From Cyrtodaria siliqua (taxonomy: Eukaryota; Mollusca; Bivalvia; Adapedonta; Hiatellidae), in NCBI GenBank assembly GCA_037043455.1, contig JAWPHD010000282.1, forward strand, positions 248,001-312,000: DNA of 64,000 bases, written 5' to 3'. This document shows positions 37,046 through 48,420 of the stretch, in pieces. The notes under the pieces were generated by a model that ran no database searches, was not told the origin of the DNA, and saw nothing but the letters and a program-made list of their open reading frames with translations. Every line of letters starts with the position of its first letter. Position 1 is the first letter of the stretch. A program made the translations under genes and the position numbers.

Positions 37046-38088
37046 CTAACACCAATCGTCCTCATCATCGTCTGAATCACGTGTCAATGGAACATTGCTA
37101 TCACTTCTCAGTTCTAACTTTTCCTGCTTTTTACCGCCGTTTCTTTTTTTATTATATCCATTAGAAACATTAGGTGCTGGTCTCGGTGAACGCGGTGGGT
37201 GACCGTGAATATTATTAGTATTATTGTTATGCATAGGATTCATATTTAAAAATTCCCGTGCTCTATCGCCACGCTCACGTCCAGCACTAGCGCCATCTGG
37301 TGATTGATTTGACTCATCAATATTTCTGTTTAACACACGTCTAGTTCTTTCGCTACCTCGTAATCTATTAAGGTCAGGTGAATGCGAAGCGCGGTGATAC
37401 GGGTCAGGAGGTGGGACATTATCCTTCATGTGAGGTTGTCTAGCATAGTTGCCCGGAAGTGATCGCGTTTGACCCGGTTGATCACGCGTGTCCGTAATTT
37501 TATTTAAATTGTTTCTCTCTGTGGGACTATAGGGTTCTGGGCGTCCCATTTTTCCTGGAGGATGAATATTATGCGGTACTGGGGCTATATTCAGTTTTGG
37601 TTTATGCGTTGGAGATGCATTTAGTCTGGGAAAATTAATGCTTCCCGGGCTTTTGGAAGGCTGTGGTATAGTGGGGGAAGGCATTACACGAGGCATGTTT
37701 TCTTTGAGCTTTGGTTGAGCAAGATTTAACGATGAAGGCTTTGTAGGCTGTGGTGTAGGAATCGTAGGCAGCTTCCTAGATTTCTTTGGTGGTGTGTTCA
37801 CTGGACTACCAATACTAGGACTTGGGCTTCTCGACCTGTCGGTCAGGTTCGAGCCTCCGTAATACTCGTTAATGGGGGTAGATGAGGGTGTAGCGTTAGG
37901 TGAAGGAGTCCTGGAGCGTGTTTCCAGTGACGTGGAGCGGTACATCTCGTGCTTGACGTTTGGATGAGGACTAGGAAGCGGTGATCCCATCACGTGGCAC
38001 TGTGCCATCAGTGGGGGACGTTTGACACGTGGTCTACTACGTAGCTGTGGTGAATTTGGTATACTGACACTTTCTTCATGACGACCAC
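37046..38088 (-). CDS. CaV2-type last coding exon with RxLPxxP and C-terminal DDWC
   Basis: The acceptor is AATGTTTGCAG at 38089-38090; the frame continues GRHEESVSIPNSPQLRS. The exon encodes about 347 residues of disordered sequence with many SP and TP sites, the SH3 ligand SRKLPTIP, Asn-rich NPMHNNNTNNIHG, and a final acidic DSDDDEDDWC before TAG at 37048-37046. The in-frame ATG at 38098 lies within the intron (ATGTTTGCAG is the acceptor) and is not a start codon. Confidence 0.85.
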
Positions 38089-41000
38089 CTGCAAACATTA
38101 AACAAACATTAGATTAGATGTAGTATTCAAATGTGAAATATTCTCGGTAGCATTTACAACTAGTTTTCTACATATAATATCGCAGATTCCAGATGAACTG
38201 CAACATCAGCTTATTATTGATTTATATTCCTCTAGCAGCACATCATTCATCCTCGTATGGTTTTGTTTAAGATCATTTGAATCACTTCTTGCTCGTGGCT
38301 TGCGAGAAAGAGAAACAACACAATGCAAGCCATTGTTTAAAACATACACACACTGTTAGTTTAAGATACGCGAAAACCGTATAAACGTCACCTTTATGCT
38401 TTCGCCGGTCGTGTTCAGCAATCGTGTGCGCCTGCTCACATATATTAGCTACCGCTGATGCGAACCCTACGTCCATTGGGCCCTTTCTCGGAGATGTCGA
38501 CCTGTATGGTCCAGGCGAATTACAAGGCGATCCGAATGGGCTTCTGTGATTCATATTTGGTGATCGAGGGCTGACAGGTGTGGTTGGCAGCGAAGGGCTT
38601 TGGCCTAACTGGCTTGACTCTGACGCCGCCCTGGAGATTGGTTGACCTGCGTGCTCAGGGCGGAGTCCTCGTGAGAAGTCCCGCTTATCGAGCGACTAAA
38701 ATGAAATGAGAAGAATATATATGTTATAAATACAAACATTGAAGTGTATTATTGAATTATTGGCATTCGACTGGCCTTTTTTGTTATTTTTCTTACCCCT
38801 TGAAAACATTTTCTATTTGGCAAAAGTTACATTTTGCGTTAATGCTGAAGACTGCATTATCTCCGTTAAGAACATCAAATGCCTGACCAATCAAATCATA
38901 TAAGATAGAATTGTTTACTGAAGTGTGATTGGACGACACAAAAGAGGGAGAAAATCAAACAGAACAGCATGTTGCTCAACGAAAAAATGCCAGTCGAATA
39001 TGCCTAATTGTTTGTGCAAATAATATTTTGACCATAAATACCATTAATTAAGGTGGTGTCCAGCCTTTCACCTAATGGTCTGAGATGTATCATTTAAAAT
39101 GGTCTTGTTAAACAACGGTTATTTATCATTACACATAATATCATTGCATATAATCTTATTAATAGTTATATGACATTTATCGTTGGTACAATTATATTTT
39201 TGTGTTTTCTACACTCGTTTAATTTGGTCTTTATTATTGCATGCAGATGCATTTAAGCATGGCCAATTTGAGTTCTTATCGCATGCATATATATTACTAT
39301 AACACTACACAATAAACAATATATGGTACAGTTCTACGTAACGCATTTCATGTATTTAAAACAGAGTATTTAAAACGCCATTCAGTTTTGCATGTAATTA
39401 TACTAATACATGTACATATCTTTAGGAGTTCAAGAGCCTCAAGGCTTACTGCAATTTTTATTCGTACTGCATTGTTTGCTCAAAATGATTTTTGTCAACT
39501 CAACCGTCCAAACCTACACTTAGGCAACTTTTTTTTTTCTCTTGGTTTACGGATCCGCCGACCCCAATTTTCGAGAGATTGGAAAAAAAATAAAAATTTG
39601 AACATCTGTCTTTTTTTTCACCGCCGGCCGCATTTCAACGCCAGATGAATAAAAAAAAAGTTTTTTTTTTTTTTTACTTGATCTCAAGATCCTCAAGACA
39701 AAATACTCCCATGTGTATTCTGAACTATGAAAACACTTGCAATAAAGTAATTAAAATGTGTTATACACAAATTAAAACAATAAGAAGTTTTAAATACATG
39801 CTGTGTTGTATAAACTTAGGGTTTTATATGAGAAACATGGTCACCATGTTTGAAATTTGTACTTAGAAACACATTCAATATTTTATTTATTTATTTTATA
39901 TTTTTTCCCCCTTCCAACCGAGCGTAAAAAAATACGAAAAAATCCGTAAACCAAGAAAAAAAATAATTGTGGCCTTATACATCAGAATAGCATCATACCA
40001 GGCCTCATATTCTCGAAACTGTTGAGTCGAATCTCAAGTTCGGTTATAATTCGGTTATAAACATTTCAAAATCTTACTTAATGGTCATGCAATTAATTGA
40101 AACTTTATACAAATAAATGTTAAAGGGAATATAGCGATGCAATCAAACCATCCTTATTAATGTGAGTTCTGAAAAACCTGGGAAAAGGTGATAGAATTAT
40201 CAAAATCGGATGATAAACCAAAAAGATATGACCATTTCAAGGTTGTTCTAAAATGGATATCCGAGCCGCCATTTTGTAAACTATGAGGTCATAGTTCCAT
40301 ATGACCATATATGGATATCAATGAATATCATTTAAAGCAAAGAAAATCACTGCAAATGAATGCAAACTCCTTAACTGGTCATATAAATCAGTATTGCCAT
40401 TAGTTTTAATATCTTCCTAGCTACATGAAAAAAAACAAAGTTTTTCGTAAGAAACTAAAATGTGGTTCTGCAAAGAACTTTCATTTTAAATTAAAACATA
40501 AATCTGATAGTGACTTATATAATGAGGATTATACAAGTAATTAATGACTGAGAGAGTGCAGGAGAAACTGGTGCCCTGGGCCCGTATTCATAAGCTTCTT
40601 AGCAATATCTTAAGTCAAATTTTATCATTTTTTTAAACACCATTTACTATTGATTTAAGACGTTTTATTAATATTGCTTATAAGGTTATGGATAAATAAA
40701 ACCTACAGCTAAATATTTATCTTAAAATAGATGGTTTGCAGTGTCCCCGAGAGGTTAATAAGGATATTTAAAAATGTGTACAAATCTTAAATTTTGACTT
40801 AAGTAATATTTTCCACGTTATGAATACCGCCCCTGGGTAACTAGTATTGACGCAATCACCAACCATGTTGTGGGAACGCCAAAGCCCCACGTACGAATTC
40901 AATATTAACTGAAAATAACCTATCAAAATCGTGAGGTTGGCAGTAGCAGTAACAACTGTATACTACTACTGCTATTACTGTCCAGTAGTAACATAGCCTT

Positions 41001-44000
41001 TCCTACGACAACGATTATATACCTAATTATAATCATAAGTTACTACACACTTCACTAGAGCAGCTGTATGGAAAAAAACAACAACACATACACACTGGCA
41101 TCAGCAGCATTGAGCAGTAGGTACTGCTGCTGCTGCTGTCATTTTCTCCAGCAACAGCAGTAGCAACTACAGCTATAACTTTCCAACAGTGCTACTGCAA
41201 CTGCTGCTACTGCCAACTGCAGTTCATTAACACTTATGGTTGGGATTTCGTTCAAAAAGAAAATGGATGCATTTGAACGTTTTCATTGAAACAGTCGGGC
41301 ATTATTTAAATTAACATGTATAGAAAATGCTGAAAAACGATGAATAATTCGTTCTTGGCATTCCCTCAGCATAAGGTAAGGTCCAGTTTTATCTTGTCCG
41401 CCATCAATATATAAGTAGTATAGAATTTTAAGATTCAGGATTCAGAATGGCAGTAAACTGACAGGCGAATAATAGATTTGATAATAGACCACATACATAA
41501 TGGACCTGAAACATATAAATTAACACTGAAAAGGATCCAATGAACACATGCAATAGAAGAAGGTAGCAGTTTCGGTTTAAGCGCTATTCTACGTTAAAAC
41601 CACTGATTGAGCTTCATGATCCCAAAGAACCAGTTATACCACTACTGATTTGTATTCTAGGAGACTGTTTACAGCCTCCGTGCAGCACTAAATAAACACT
41701 AGTGAGGATGTCAGTGACCGCCGAAAAGGGGATCATTCCGAAGCAACGAATATAAATGGTTGAAGAAAGAGGCAGTCTCACTTCAAGGTAATTTAAGACT
41801 ATAAATTAAGAAACTTGCACCGTTTATAGACAAATTGTAGATATCCCTTGATGGTAACCAGGTTGATGTAAATGGTGAATAATCGATTCTTAGTGTCTCT
41901 GGTTTACGGTACCAGCGCTATAACCACTGAGCTATCAAGGACATACGGTTAGGAATCGATTATTCACCGTTTATCTGTACCTCCCTATGGGTACTAACTG
42001 TGCACCTCTTGTCGCATATTCGTTTTTGTATGTCTATGAAAGAGATTTCATGTTCAGTCAAATAAAGGGCACAATTTCTGCCATATAAGTATTATTTCTG
42101 ATATTATATTCACATCTTTAAGTGTTGAATTAATGTCTTGTAATAAAAGGTTGACATTGCTCATGCCTAAATATGCATTTGATTTGACAATATTTCACTA
42201 CACCATATCCCATCCACTTTGGATCTTTTTTTAAAGATGGCGGACCAATAGTCCTTAAACATAGTTTCGATTTGATTGGTTTTGACATAATTTGTATAGG
42301 TAACTGTAAATCACTGTTAGACATGCAACTTCATGAGCAAAAAAAAAGGTGTTATTCAATTTTGTATAAGATGACGAGGCTTTACCACTACAGCTTTTGT
42401 ATGAAGCTAACATATAAAAACATAAAAAACAAGTTTTTTTCATTTGCTGTGTTTTTGTGTTTTTCTTTGTTTTAAAAACAATGAATTATCAACTAAGTTG
42501 TGTATTTAGTACAGCTTACTTGTTAATTTATTGTTTGTTTCATCATAAAAGTAAAGTTCAAAGTAGTATATACTGCTATACCCTAGATACTGTTCAATAT
42601 GACAATGCTATTCAAAGAAAAAACTTTACTCTGGCATCAATTTATATACCGGAGCTAATCGGCCATGTAGCATGTTAGCAGTAAAAATGCTTCATGCTTT
42701 TTCAATGACCATTTAGAGTAGGGAAATAGGTAAATAAACCCGTTCATTCTCCGGTGGCATCCTTTATCGGCACATCAGCAGTAGGAAAACCCGCCCACTG
42801 TCTCGCATCAACTATCTTACTGACAGCTATCATAGCTACTACCCTGATTTTCACAGGCATTCCACTCGACATACGCTACGGTATGCAGAGATTACTTTCT
42901 CCATATTTGGAAGTCCAACTATAAATTTAAATTCCTACCGAGGCCACACTTAAAATATTTAATGTTTGCCCTTTCCCGACCGACCCTAAAAAAAGGGCCC
43001 TACCCAAACATGTTTTCCCATTTTTAGAACTTTTTTTTTAAATTGCCGGTCGCATCAAGATGCTACTCCCCAACAAAAGTATGATTTTGTTACAAAAAAA
43101 TAAAAATAAAAATAAATACCGACCCAACATTTAAATTTTTTAAGGGTGGCCTGAAATCATTTAAATATATTGCAAATATGTTTCCAATATAAAATTAAGA
43201 CAGCTAACAATTTGAAAAACTACTGATGCTCGTTGGATGTAAGATTTGATTGAATTGTAAAGCCTCCTGGAAACCCTAATAAATAATACTAAACATCAAA
43301 CTACGTGAATCATTTATTAGGGAGGTTCCATACAACTACTAAGACTACTTTAAAAGGCCCTGTACCAGTTACAAAGTACAAAGGTCAACACCAGCACCAA
43401 TTACATTATTACAGGGCAAGATTACAAAGGTCCAGAACCGGTTACTGTACCAGTTACAAAGTACAAAGGTCAACACCAGCACCAATTACATTATTAAAGG
43501 GCAAGATTACAAAGGTCCAGAACCGGTTATATATGTCAAGCAAAGGTCAAAGGTCAAGCCCTGTACCAATTACATTATTAGAGGGCAGTATTACAAAGGT
43601 CCTGAACCGGTTACATATGTCAAGCAAAGGCCAAGCCCTGTACCAATTACATTATTAGAGGGCAGTATTACAAAGGTCCTGAACCGGTTACATATGTCAA
43701 GCAAAGGTCAAGCCCTGTACCGGTTACATATGTCAAACAATGGTCAAGACCAGCACCGGTTACCTTGACGTGATCAGACACAATGTACACTTGAGGGCGC
43801 TTGTCTTCCGGAAGGCTGTCCTCATCATCATTAGAATAAGATTCATTAACGTAACCACCATAGTGGATGTAACGGACTTGCTAAATAGTAAAAATTGAAT
43901 AAAGGATTTGCAAAATATGAAACTGAATAACGGACTTGCAAAATATGAAATTGAATAACGGACTCGCTAAATATGAAATTGAATAACGGACTCGCTAAAT

Positions 44001-44262
44001 AGGTAATCGAATGGACTTGGCACATAGTAAATTAATATACTACTGGGTTTCTTTGAAATTGAATAGTGGATGGAATTTACTTTTTAGTTATGGAATTTAA
44101 TAACACATATGCTAGATTTGTTTAATATGAATACTGGAGAGAAAAACATATAAATCGTTGCACCACCGCTGAGCACCGTAGTGTATATGAAGAACTTGCT
44201 AAATATGAAACTAAATAGTGGACAATCAGAAAAACGAATTCACTGAATCTAACTGCACTTGA

Positions 44263-44294
<32 letters not shown>

Positions 44295-47200
44295 ACTATA
44301 CATTGCCAATGAGATCTGTACTGCTTATGTGAAACCAATAGCATGCATAACACAAACGATAATAGGATTACGCTGTTTTGTATCGGTAAATAAACAATAA
44401 TTTCATTTTTGTTTGCTTTTTTTTTTTATCTAGGTTGTGTCAACAATATAAATGGGCCATCACTTACCTGAATACTGCCAGTATCCGAGTTGTACTGCGG
44501 GCCTGCACGACGTCGCTTGCTGCTACTTCGCCTAAGAAAGCTGAAAGAACGGTGTCGAGGTGACCGGTCATTGTCAAGACTGGAATACACGGACACAACA
44601 TCGTACAGACACACGAACATACAAGTAACACAACGTAATAAAAGGTAAATACTTAATTTATGTTACACATGTCTTTAACCAAAGTTATAATGCATCATGG
44701 ATATTTTTCATATTGTAATCTATATACCATTAATTTTTTTTTTTTACTTCAAGGCTTGGAATGAAAGATAACGTTTCAGAAAATTTGGTATAACTATAAG
44801 CAATACATTTATTATTGCCATCAGACTCATTTCAATACTCTAAGTGTGTCTGGCTCACTAAAGGAAAGAAACTTAAGGTTAGCTCCCTTGCATGTGACTG
44901 TAGGATGATTCTTACACCACAAAAAGTGGGGGTGTGTTCTTCGGTTTGAGATATTTTAATAATTGCCCATGGAGATTTTCTTTTCTTGTTGCAGGTGAGA
45001 AAACAATAGTGTGAGATTGGATGAACAGCGATTAGACGACACTGCCTTCAAAATGTGGCACAAACTGTTTAGTGAAAGCTGAAAAGAGTACCTTGCCTGA
45101 CACCACTCGCATTAAAAAAAAAAGAAAAGTGAGATATGTACCAGATTTTGTGGATTTTTATGAGCAGCAGTAACTGTATTTACCCCAAAAAATACTTTTA
45201 GACTGTAAATGCTTGATTCAGAATGGAAAATTGGACTTTACTGCCTATGGCCAACACAGTAAAAACAAAGTGTGGTGTGAGACCTTAACAAGTAAAGTTT
45301 AGGATTGATTTCCAATGAATAAAGAACAAAACTAACAATTAAGTGTAACTTAACATGACATATTGATCAGATACGAATAAGAAAGTGAATAAAATTAATT
45401 CTGGAACACACTGATGCGTATTCTCAGCCTACAGTTGGATCGAAAAACTCATGAAGCAACTATTTGTGTTTATTTTGAAATAAGTGACCATCATATAGGT
45501 AAAAACGATCATGCTGCGTTAACACTTTGGTTAAGTATATATCAAAACACCAGTTGAACAGCTTAACATGTTTAGTAGTTGACACATTTACAGTTCGCCA
45601 CTATGCTTTCCTCTTTGATTGTGCGATGACCGGACAGAAGGACCCTATGATGACGTCTACCTAAATCCTCAAAGGACAATTGCGTTTGATGTTTGTCTTT
45701 AATCTTGTCTTGTCCTACCCTTGACTGTTTGATGTTTTGTTGCTCTGGCTTCTGTCTAGTCATTGAGTACTTACTTTGTGGTTTTCTAGTGTTTTGTTGT
45801 TTTATATTCATATATACATGATTATTTATGTGTTATATGATACAGTGATTGAGTACCTTCTTCGTGGCTTTCTAGGCTATTGTTTTTTTTGTATTTATAT
45901 ATACACGAGCATCTTTGTGTTTTGATTATATTGCCTATTAATGCTGCCTTGTTGGTTAGAGAATAGTTCATGGCGGGGATTTCTTTATTTACACTGTCCC
46001 GTTTTATTGGGTTGACAGTAGGGTAAAAGTGTGAGGTTTGGTGCACCCTAGAACCTGGTTTAAACCCCCAGCGCCCCTTTTTGCCACTGACCGTTCCAAG
46101 GCGGTAGCCCTATTGTCAACCCTTTTGTGTTTGTGATGTCATATCTTGCCTTTTATTCATCTTTGTAATTATTGTTTGTTTCTGTGCATGTTTTTGGTTG
46201 AATGTGGTCCTTGAATGCTACATTTCCTGTTTGACTATTATATCTGCTGTTATATTCGATGGCACGGATGACTTGTAATCACCCCTCACTTAAACGCCAA
46301 GTGATCTACAAACTGCGTTACCGGACTCCCGGCAACATAATATAACATTATGTTCTTCAGTTAACATATATTGGATGTAGAGATTTAATCATTGTATATG
46401 CATATTTTTTAAATTTAAATTTGTGATAATCTGATTAAGGTACTTGGAATATATTTTATTTGGTGACTTATAAAAGCCAGTGGACTGGGTGCTTACTTTG
46501 CTTTGCAATTTATATAACTACACATATGAGTATTAAATATGCACATGTCACATTAACACAAGATGTATTTACTTAAAAGAACATAGGAATAAATGTATCA
46601 TTTGTTTACATGATACAACACGTCTTTACATTATGAAGACAATAAATCGGCAACAGAGTATATGCACGCTTTATGAACGAATATTTAACTACGTAATGCA
46701 GAATTCCGGCTCATAATACAAATCAAATAATAATGACACAATTTACAATGGGACATATTCAAATTGAGACATATTTACAATGGGACATGGGACATTTTAC
46801 AATGGGGACATATTTACAATGGGACATATTATCACGTATCATTCCACTACAGTTAGCACTTAAAATCTCTTGTTGTTGTTTTTTTCACTTGTCCCTGTAC
46901 CAAAATAATACATTTGTATACCATACTACATTAACAGAGATGTATTCCACTGTAATAACAATGCACAGCATAACATAGGCTTAAGCATCATAAATGTTTA
47001 TTTTTTTCATTACATTACTCATCTCTCAGATATTTCGTATGTTCAGTTGATGTAAACTTTTGTTATCTTCTTAAAACTAAAACAATTAATTTAAAACATA
47101 CATCTTGGCGTCACGTTATTAGCGTTTCAAGGTATCTTGCATATTTGAAAATCTTTAATAATACTTTTCTGAATAGTTCAAAGCTAATTCTTTTTGCATA

Positions 47201-47550
47201 TTTTGCAAATTACTAATTTTTGATTATATTGCGCCAATAATATAGTTTTTTAAGGTATATTAATGATGAAAAAGTGTACTTCTATTACCTATTTTAAATT
47301 AAAAGCGAACATGTTTAAAGTCAAAATAATACGGGTTAACAAAACGAGGTGTTGATTTTAATGGTTGATATATTATTTTAACAACACATCAAGAGTGTCG
47401 TTCGTCTCTTTTTAGCATGTTTACAGCCATACTGTTGTATTACCTGTGTGTATCCTCATCCCCGGAATGATCCGAGTCGATACTCTGGCTGGATCTACCA
47501 GATGGAGTTCGCATTACACCCATCAACCGTTTGAATAGAGATGGTGGCCG
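37046..47550 (-). CDS. Voltage-gated calcium channel CaV2-type alpha1 subunit, C-terminal tail (five exons; 5' part outside window)
   Basis: Exons 47550-47444, 44579-44468, 43880-43764, 38695-38392 and 38088-37046 join with AG/GT borders and matching phases into 560 residues plus stop. The tail is low in hydrophobic residues and rich in Ser, Pro, Arg and Asn. Two short linear motifs point to CaV2: the protein ends DDEDDWC, matching the D-x-W-C PDZ ligand of presynaptic CaV2 channels that binds Mint/CASK/RIM-type partners, and SRKLPTIP (37757-37777) fits the RxLPxxP ligand of RIM-binding-protein SH3 domains (vertebrate CaV2 has RQLPQTP). By family knowledge such a tail anchors the channel at presynaptic release sites. 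The pore domains, EF-hand and IQ motif are not in the window. An unrelated scaffold with the same end motif is the main alternative. Confidence 0.75.
38392..38695 (-). CDS. CaV2-type tail exon, SP/TP-rich with a short helical segment
   Basis: The acceptor is TTTTAG; the donor CATAAAG|GTGACG. It reads SLDKRDFSRGLRPEHAG and then a run of Ser-Pro motifs (PTTPVSPRSP, SPFGSPCNSPGPYRS). The non-repetitive segment GFASAVANICEQAHTIAEH near its end is predicted helical by eye and is the most conserved-looking part. It leaves phase 1; the next exon completes Gly. Confidence 0.78.
39520..39970. repeat. Element with inverted ends 'cttggtttacggat'
   Basis: 'cttggtttacggat' at 39541-39554 is the exact inverse of 'atccgtaaaccaag' at 39942-39955. 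The inside has T-rich tracts and 'gccgacccc', similar to the repeats near 5390 and 42970. Confidence 0.55.
40127..40370. repeat. Dispersed repeat, inverted partner at 54773-55018
   Basis: 'aaagggaatatagcgatg', 'aaaatcggatgataaac', 'aggtcatagttccatatgac' and 'atgaatgcaaactcctt' recur in reverse orientation at 54773-55018, about 14.5 kb away. Confidence 0.75.
41090..41225. repeat. Imperfect CAG/CTG trinucleotide-rich segment
   Basis: Several short runs ('gctgctgctgctgtc', 'cagcaacagcagtagca', 'caactgctgctactgcc') lie within an intron. They alternate between CAG and CTG on the same strand, so the segment can fold. Confidence 0.65.
41873..41975 (-). repeat. tRNA-like 5' half enclosed by a 20-bp inverted repeat
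   Basis: 'ggtgaataatcgattctta' near 41874 is the inverse of 'aggaatcgattattcacc' near 41950. Between them the minus strand reads 'gatagctcagtggttatagc', like the D arm of a tRNA (A box). No B box GGTTCRANNCC follows, so it is not an intact tRNA gene. Confidence 0.5.
42062..42258. mobile_element. Single arm of the TTAA-flanked foldback family
   Basis: 'agggcacaatttctgccata' through 'gatggcggaccaatagtcc' matches the right arm at 9312-9500 and ends directly at TTAA. The other arm is missing. Confidence 0.7.
42290..42740. repeat. Dispersed repeat, inverted partner at 60725-61145
   Basis: 'aggtaactgtaaatcactgt' and 'tagacatgcaacttcatgag' at the left, and 'gtagggaaataggt' at the right, recur in inverted orientation at 61145 down to 60725. 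Confidence 0.7.
43362..43763. repeat. ~80-85-bp minisatellite ending at the splice donor of exon 43764-43880
   Basis: Units begin 'gtaccagttacaaagtacaa' (43362, 43447; spacing 85) and grade into ~79-bp units with 'accggttacatatgtcaagc'. The last unit's 'accggttac' supplies the minus-strand donor GTAACCGGT. Confidence 0.88.
43764..43880 (-). CDS. CaV2-type tail exon flanked by minisatellites on both sides
   Basis: The exon is exactly 39 codons, phase 0 on both sides, so it could be skipped without a frameshift. It reads QVRYIHYGGYVNESYSNDD, then EDSLPEDKRPQVYIVSDHVK. The acceptor (TATTTAG) belongs to the terminal unit of a 28-bp tandem array (43872-44013), and the donor (AAG|GTAACCGG) starts the terminal unit of an ~80-bp array (43362-43763). 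Confidence 0.75.
43872..44013. repeat. 28-bp minisatellite starting at the splice acceptor of exon 43764-43880
   Basis: Units start at 43872 (30 bp long), 43902, 43930, 43958 and 43986 (28 bp each) with 'acggact(t/c)gctaaatatga'. On the minus strand each unit reads tatttt/tatttag followed by c(a/g)agtccgtt, so the acceptor region of the exon is repeated in tandem within the intron. Confidence 0.88.
44263..44294. repeat. (TTG)n microsatellite
   Basis: About ten uninterrupted TTG triplets lie in the intron between exons 47444-47550 and 44468-44579 or just 3' of the latter on the minus strand (intron 44467-43881). Confidence 0.95.
44468..44579 (-). CDS. CaV2-type tail exon with basic RRSSSKRRR cluster
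   Basis: The acceptor is GTGTATTCCAG; the donor ATTCAG|GTAAGTGA is strong. It reads SLDNDRSPRHRSFSFLRR, then SSSKRRRAGPQYNSDTGSIQ. The basic-serine cluster suggests a kinase or phospholipid-binding segment (inference). The 112 nt complete the split Ser and end in phase 0. Confidence 0.75.
44580..47443 (-). other. Intron of the CaV2-type gene
   Basis: The flanking exon phases (2/1) fit directly. It contains dispersed repeat X copy 2 (45588-46147) and a small 'acaatgggacatatt' repeat (46740-46830); the rest is AT-rich with nothing recognised. Confidence 0.6.
45588..46147. repeat. Dispersed repeat X, copy 2 (inverted to 26910-27400)
   Basis: 'ttcgccactatgctttcctc', 'atgatgacgtctacctaaa', 'ttcatggcggggatttc' and 'aaggcggtagccctattgtc' match copy 1 in reverse orientation. 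Confidence 0.65.
47444..47550 (-). CDS. CaV2-type tail exon (Ser-rich, basic start and acidic end)
   Basis: On the minus strand the acceptor is CCTTTTACAG and the donor CACAG|GTAATA. The frame reads RPPSLFKRLMGVMRTPSG, then RSSQSIDSDHSGDEDTH. 107 nt, entering in phase 0 and leaving two bases (AG) that form Ser with the T opening the next exon. No other frame is open across it. Confidence 0.72.
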
Positions 47551-47989
47551 CTGTAAAAGGTAACTCTGTTAGTATTCATGCAGCATACAAATGAGAAAAA
47601 GACGTGTTAAAAACATTCAAACTATAAATAAACTACTATTACAACTGGAAGTCTTATAACAGAAACCAACTAGATCTATAATTATAAAATAAAAATAACA
47701 CCTTAGAAACCCGTTAAATCCAATTTGTTGTAGATTAAACGCTGTAGCTATATTACGTTATTGCCGGTGGTAAAACGTTTTTCCGTTCTTGCAATCTGAA
47801 CTATTATTCATTCCGATCTTTGGAGATCGCTAAACCCGATATTTATAAACATATATCGGTGGTACATTCTCAAATAGTTTCATTTTCTGTCACTTTAATT
47901 TCGTACAGGAGATTTCGCTACTCCTACCTTAAAAGGTTCTGAGCATTAATCACCTTTAGGACATGTCTGTTTTTTAATTTAGTCTTTTA

Positions 47990-48420
47990 ACTGTTGCCTG
48001 TGATACACAGGCTTCAAAACCTCTGCTCCCAACTAAATTCCATTTTGTTTATTTCGCCAATTGCTTTTTCGTTTAGGGCAAATCACTTTGTTAGAAACTG
48101 GGATCATACACCGCTGGTAATGGACTGGCATGAAAATACCTCATTGAAGGTTTCATGTTCATCGCTGACTCATATGCATACCATCTTCGGGATGGCTCAA
48201 ATTTTCGTACTATTGGCATTTTAAATATTGATTTCTGCTCAACCCGGTCCGGAGGGCATAGACGGTAGCCAGCATAACATTCATGAACAGTCTCAATGGA
48301 ACAGACTGCACTTTTTTTGTATTTATTGTGTTCGGCGATTTCCAAATGTCTCCTTTCATAATCCTTTTTTCTTTAAAACCACATATCAGGAATAAACCAA
48401 AGAAAAAGCTGAGCCTGAAA
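47990..48420. repeat. Possible dispersed repeat
   Basis: 'ctgggatcatacaccgctgg' and 'catgttcatcgctgactcat' resemble interspersed bivalve repeats, and 'catgaacagtctcaatgga' echoes 'catgaacagactcaa' at 52520. An 84-codon minus frame here has no domain. Confidence 0.3.

Larger units (their letters stand above)
38696..43763 (-). other. Intron of the CaV2-type gene
   Basis: This 5.07-kb intron sits between the exons at 43764 and 38695; the phases match without extra exons. It holds an AT-rich element (39520-39970), half of an inverted repeat pair (40127-40370), CAG/CTG-rich DNA, a tRNA-like inverted repeat, a TTAA-element arm and the ~80-bp minisatellite. Confidence 0.6.

Noticed and set aside
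37046..38098. 350-codon single-exon gene starting at ATG 38098
   Set aside because: The ATG is within the splice acceptor context TTTGCAG|GTGG. The phase joins exactly to the exon at 38392-38695, so the frame is a last exon.
48091..48345. 84-codon minus frame as a further calcium-channel exon
   Set aside because: Phase and splice signals do not fit, the composition is unlike the tail, and the sequence looks like a dispersed repeat.
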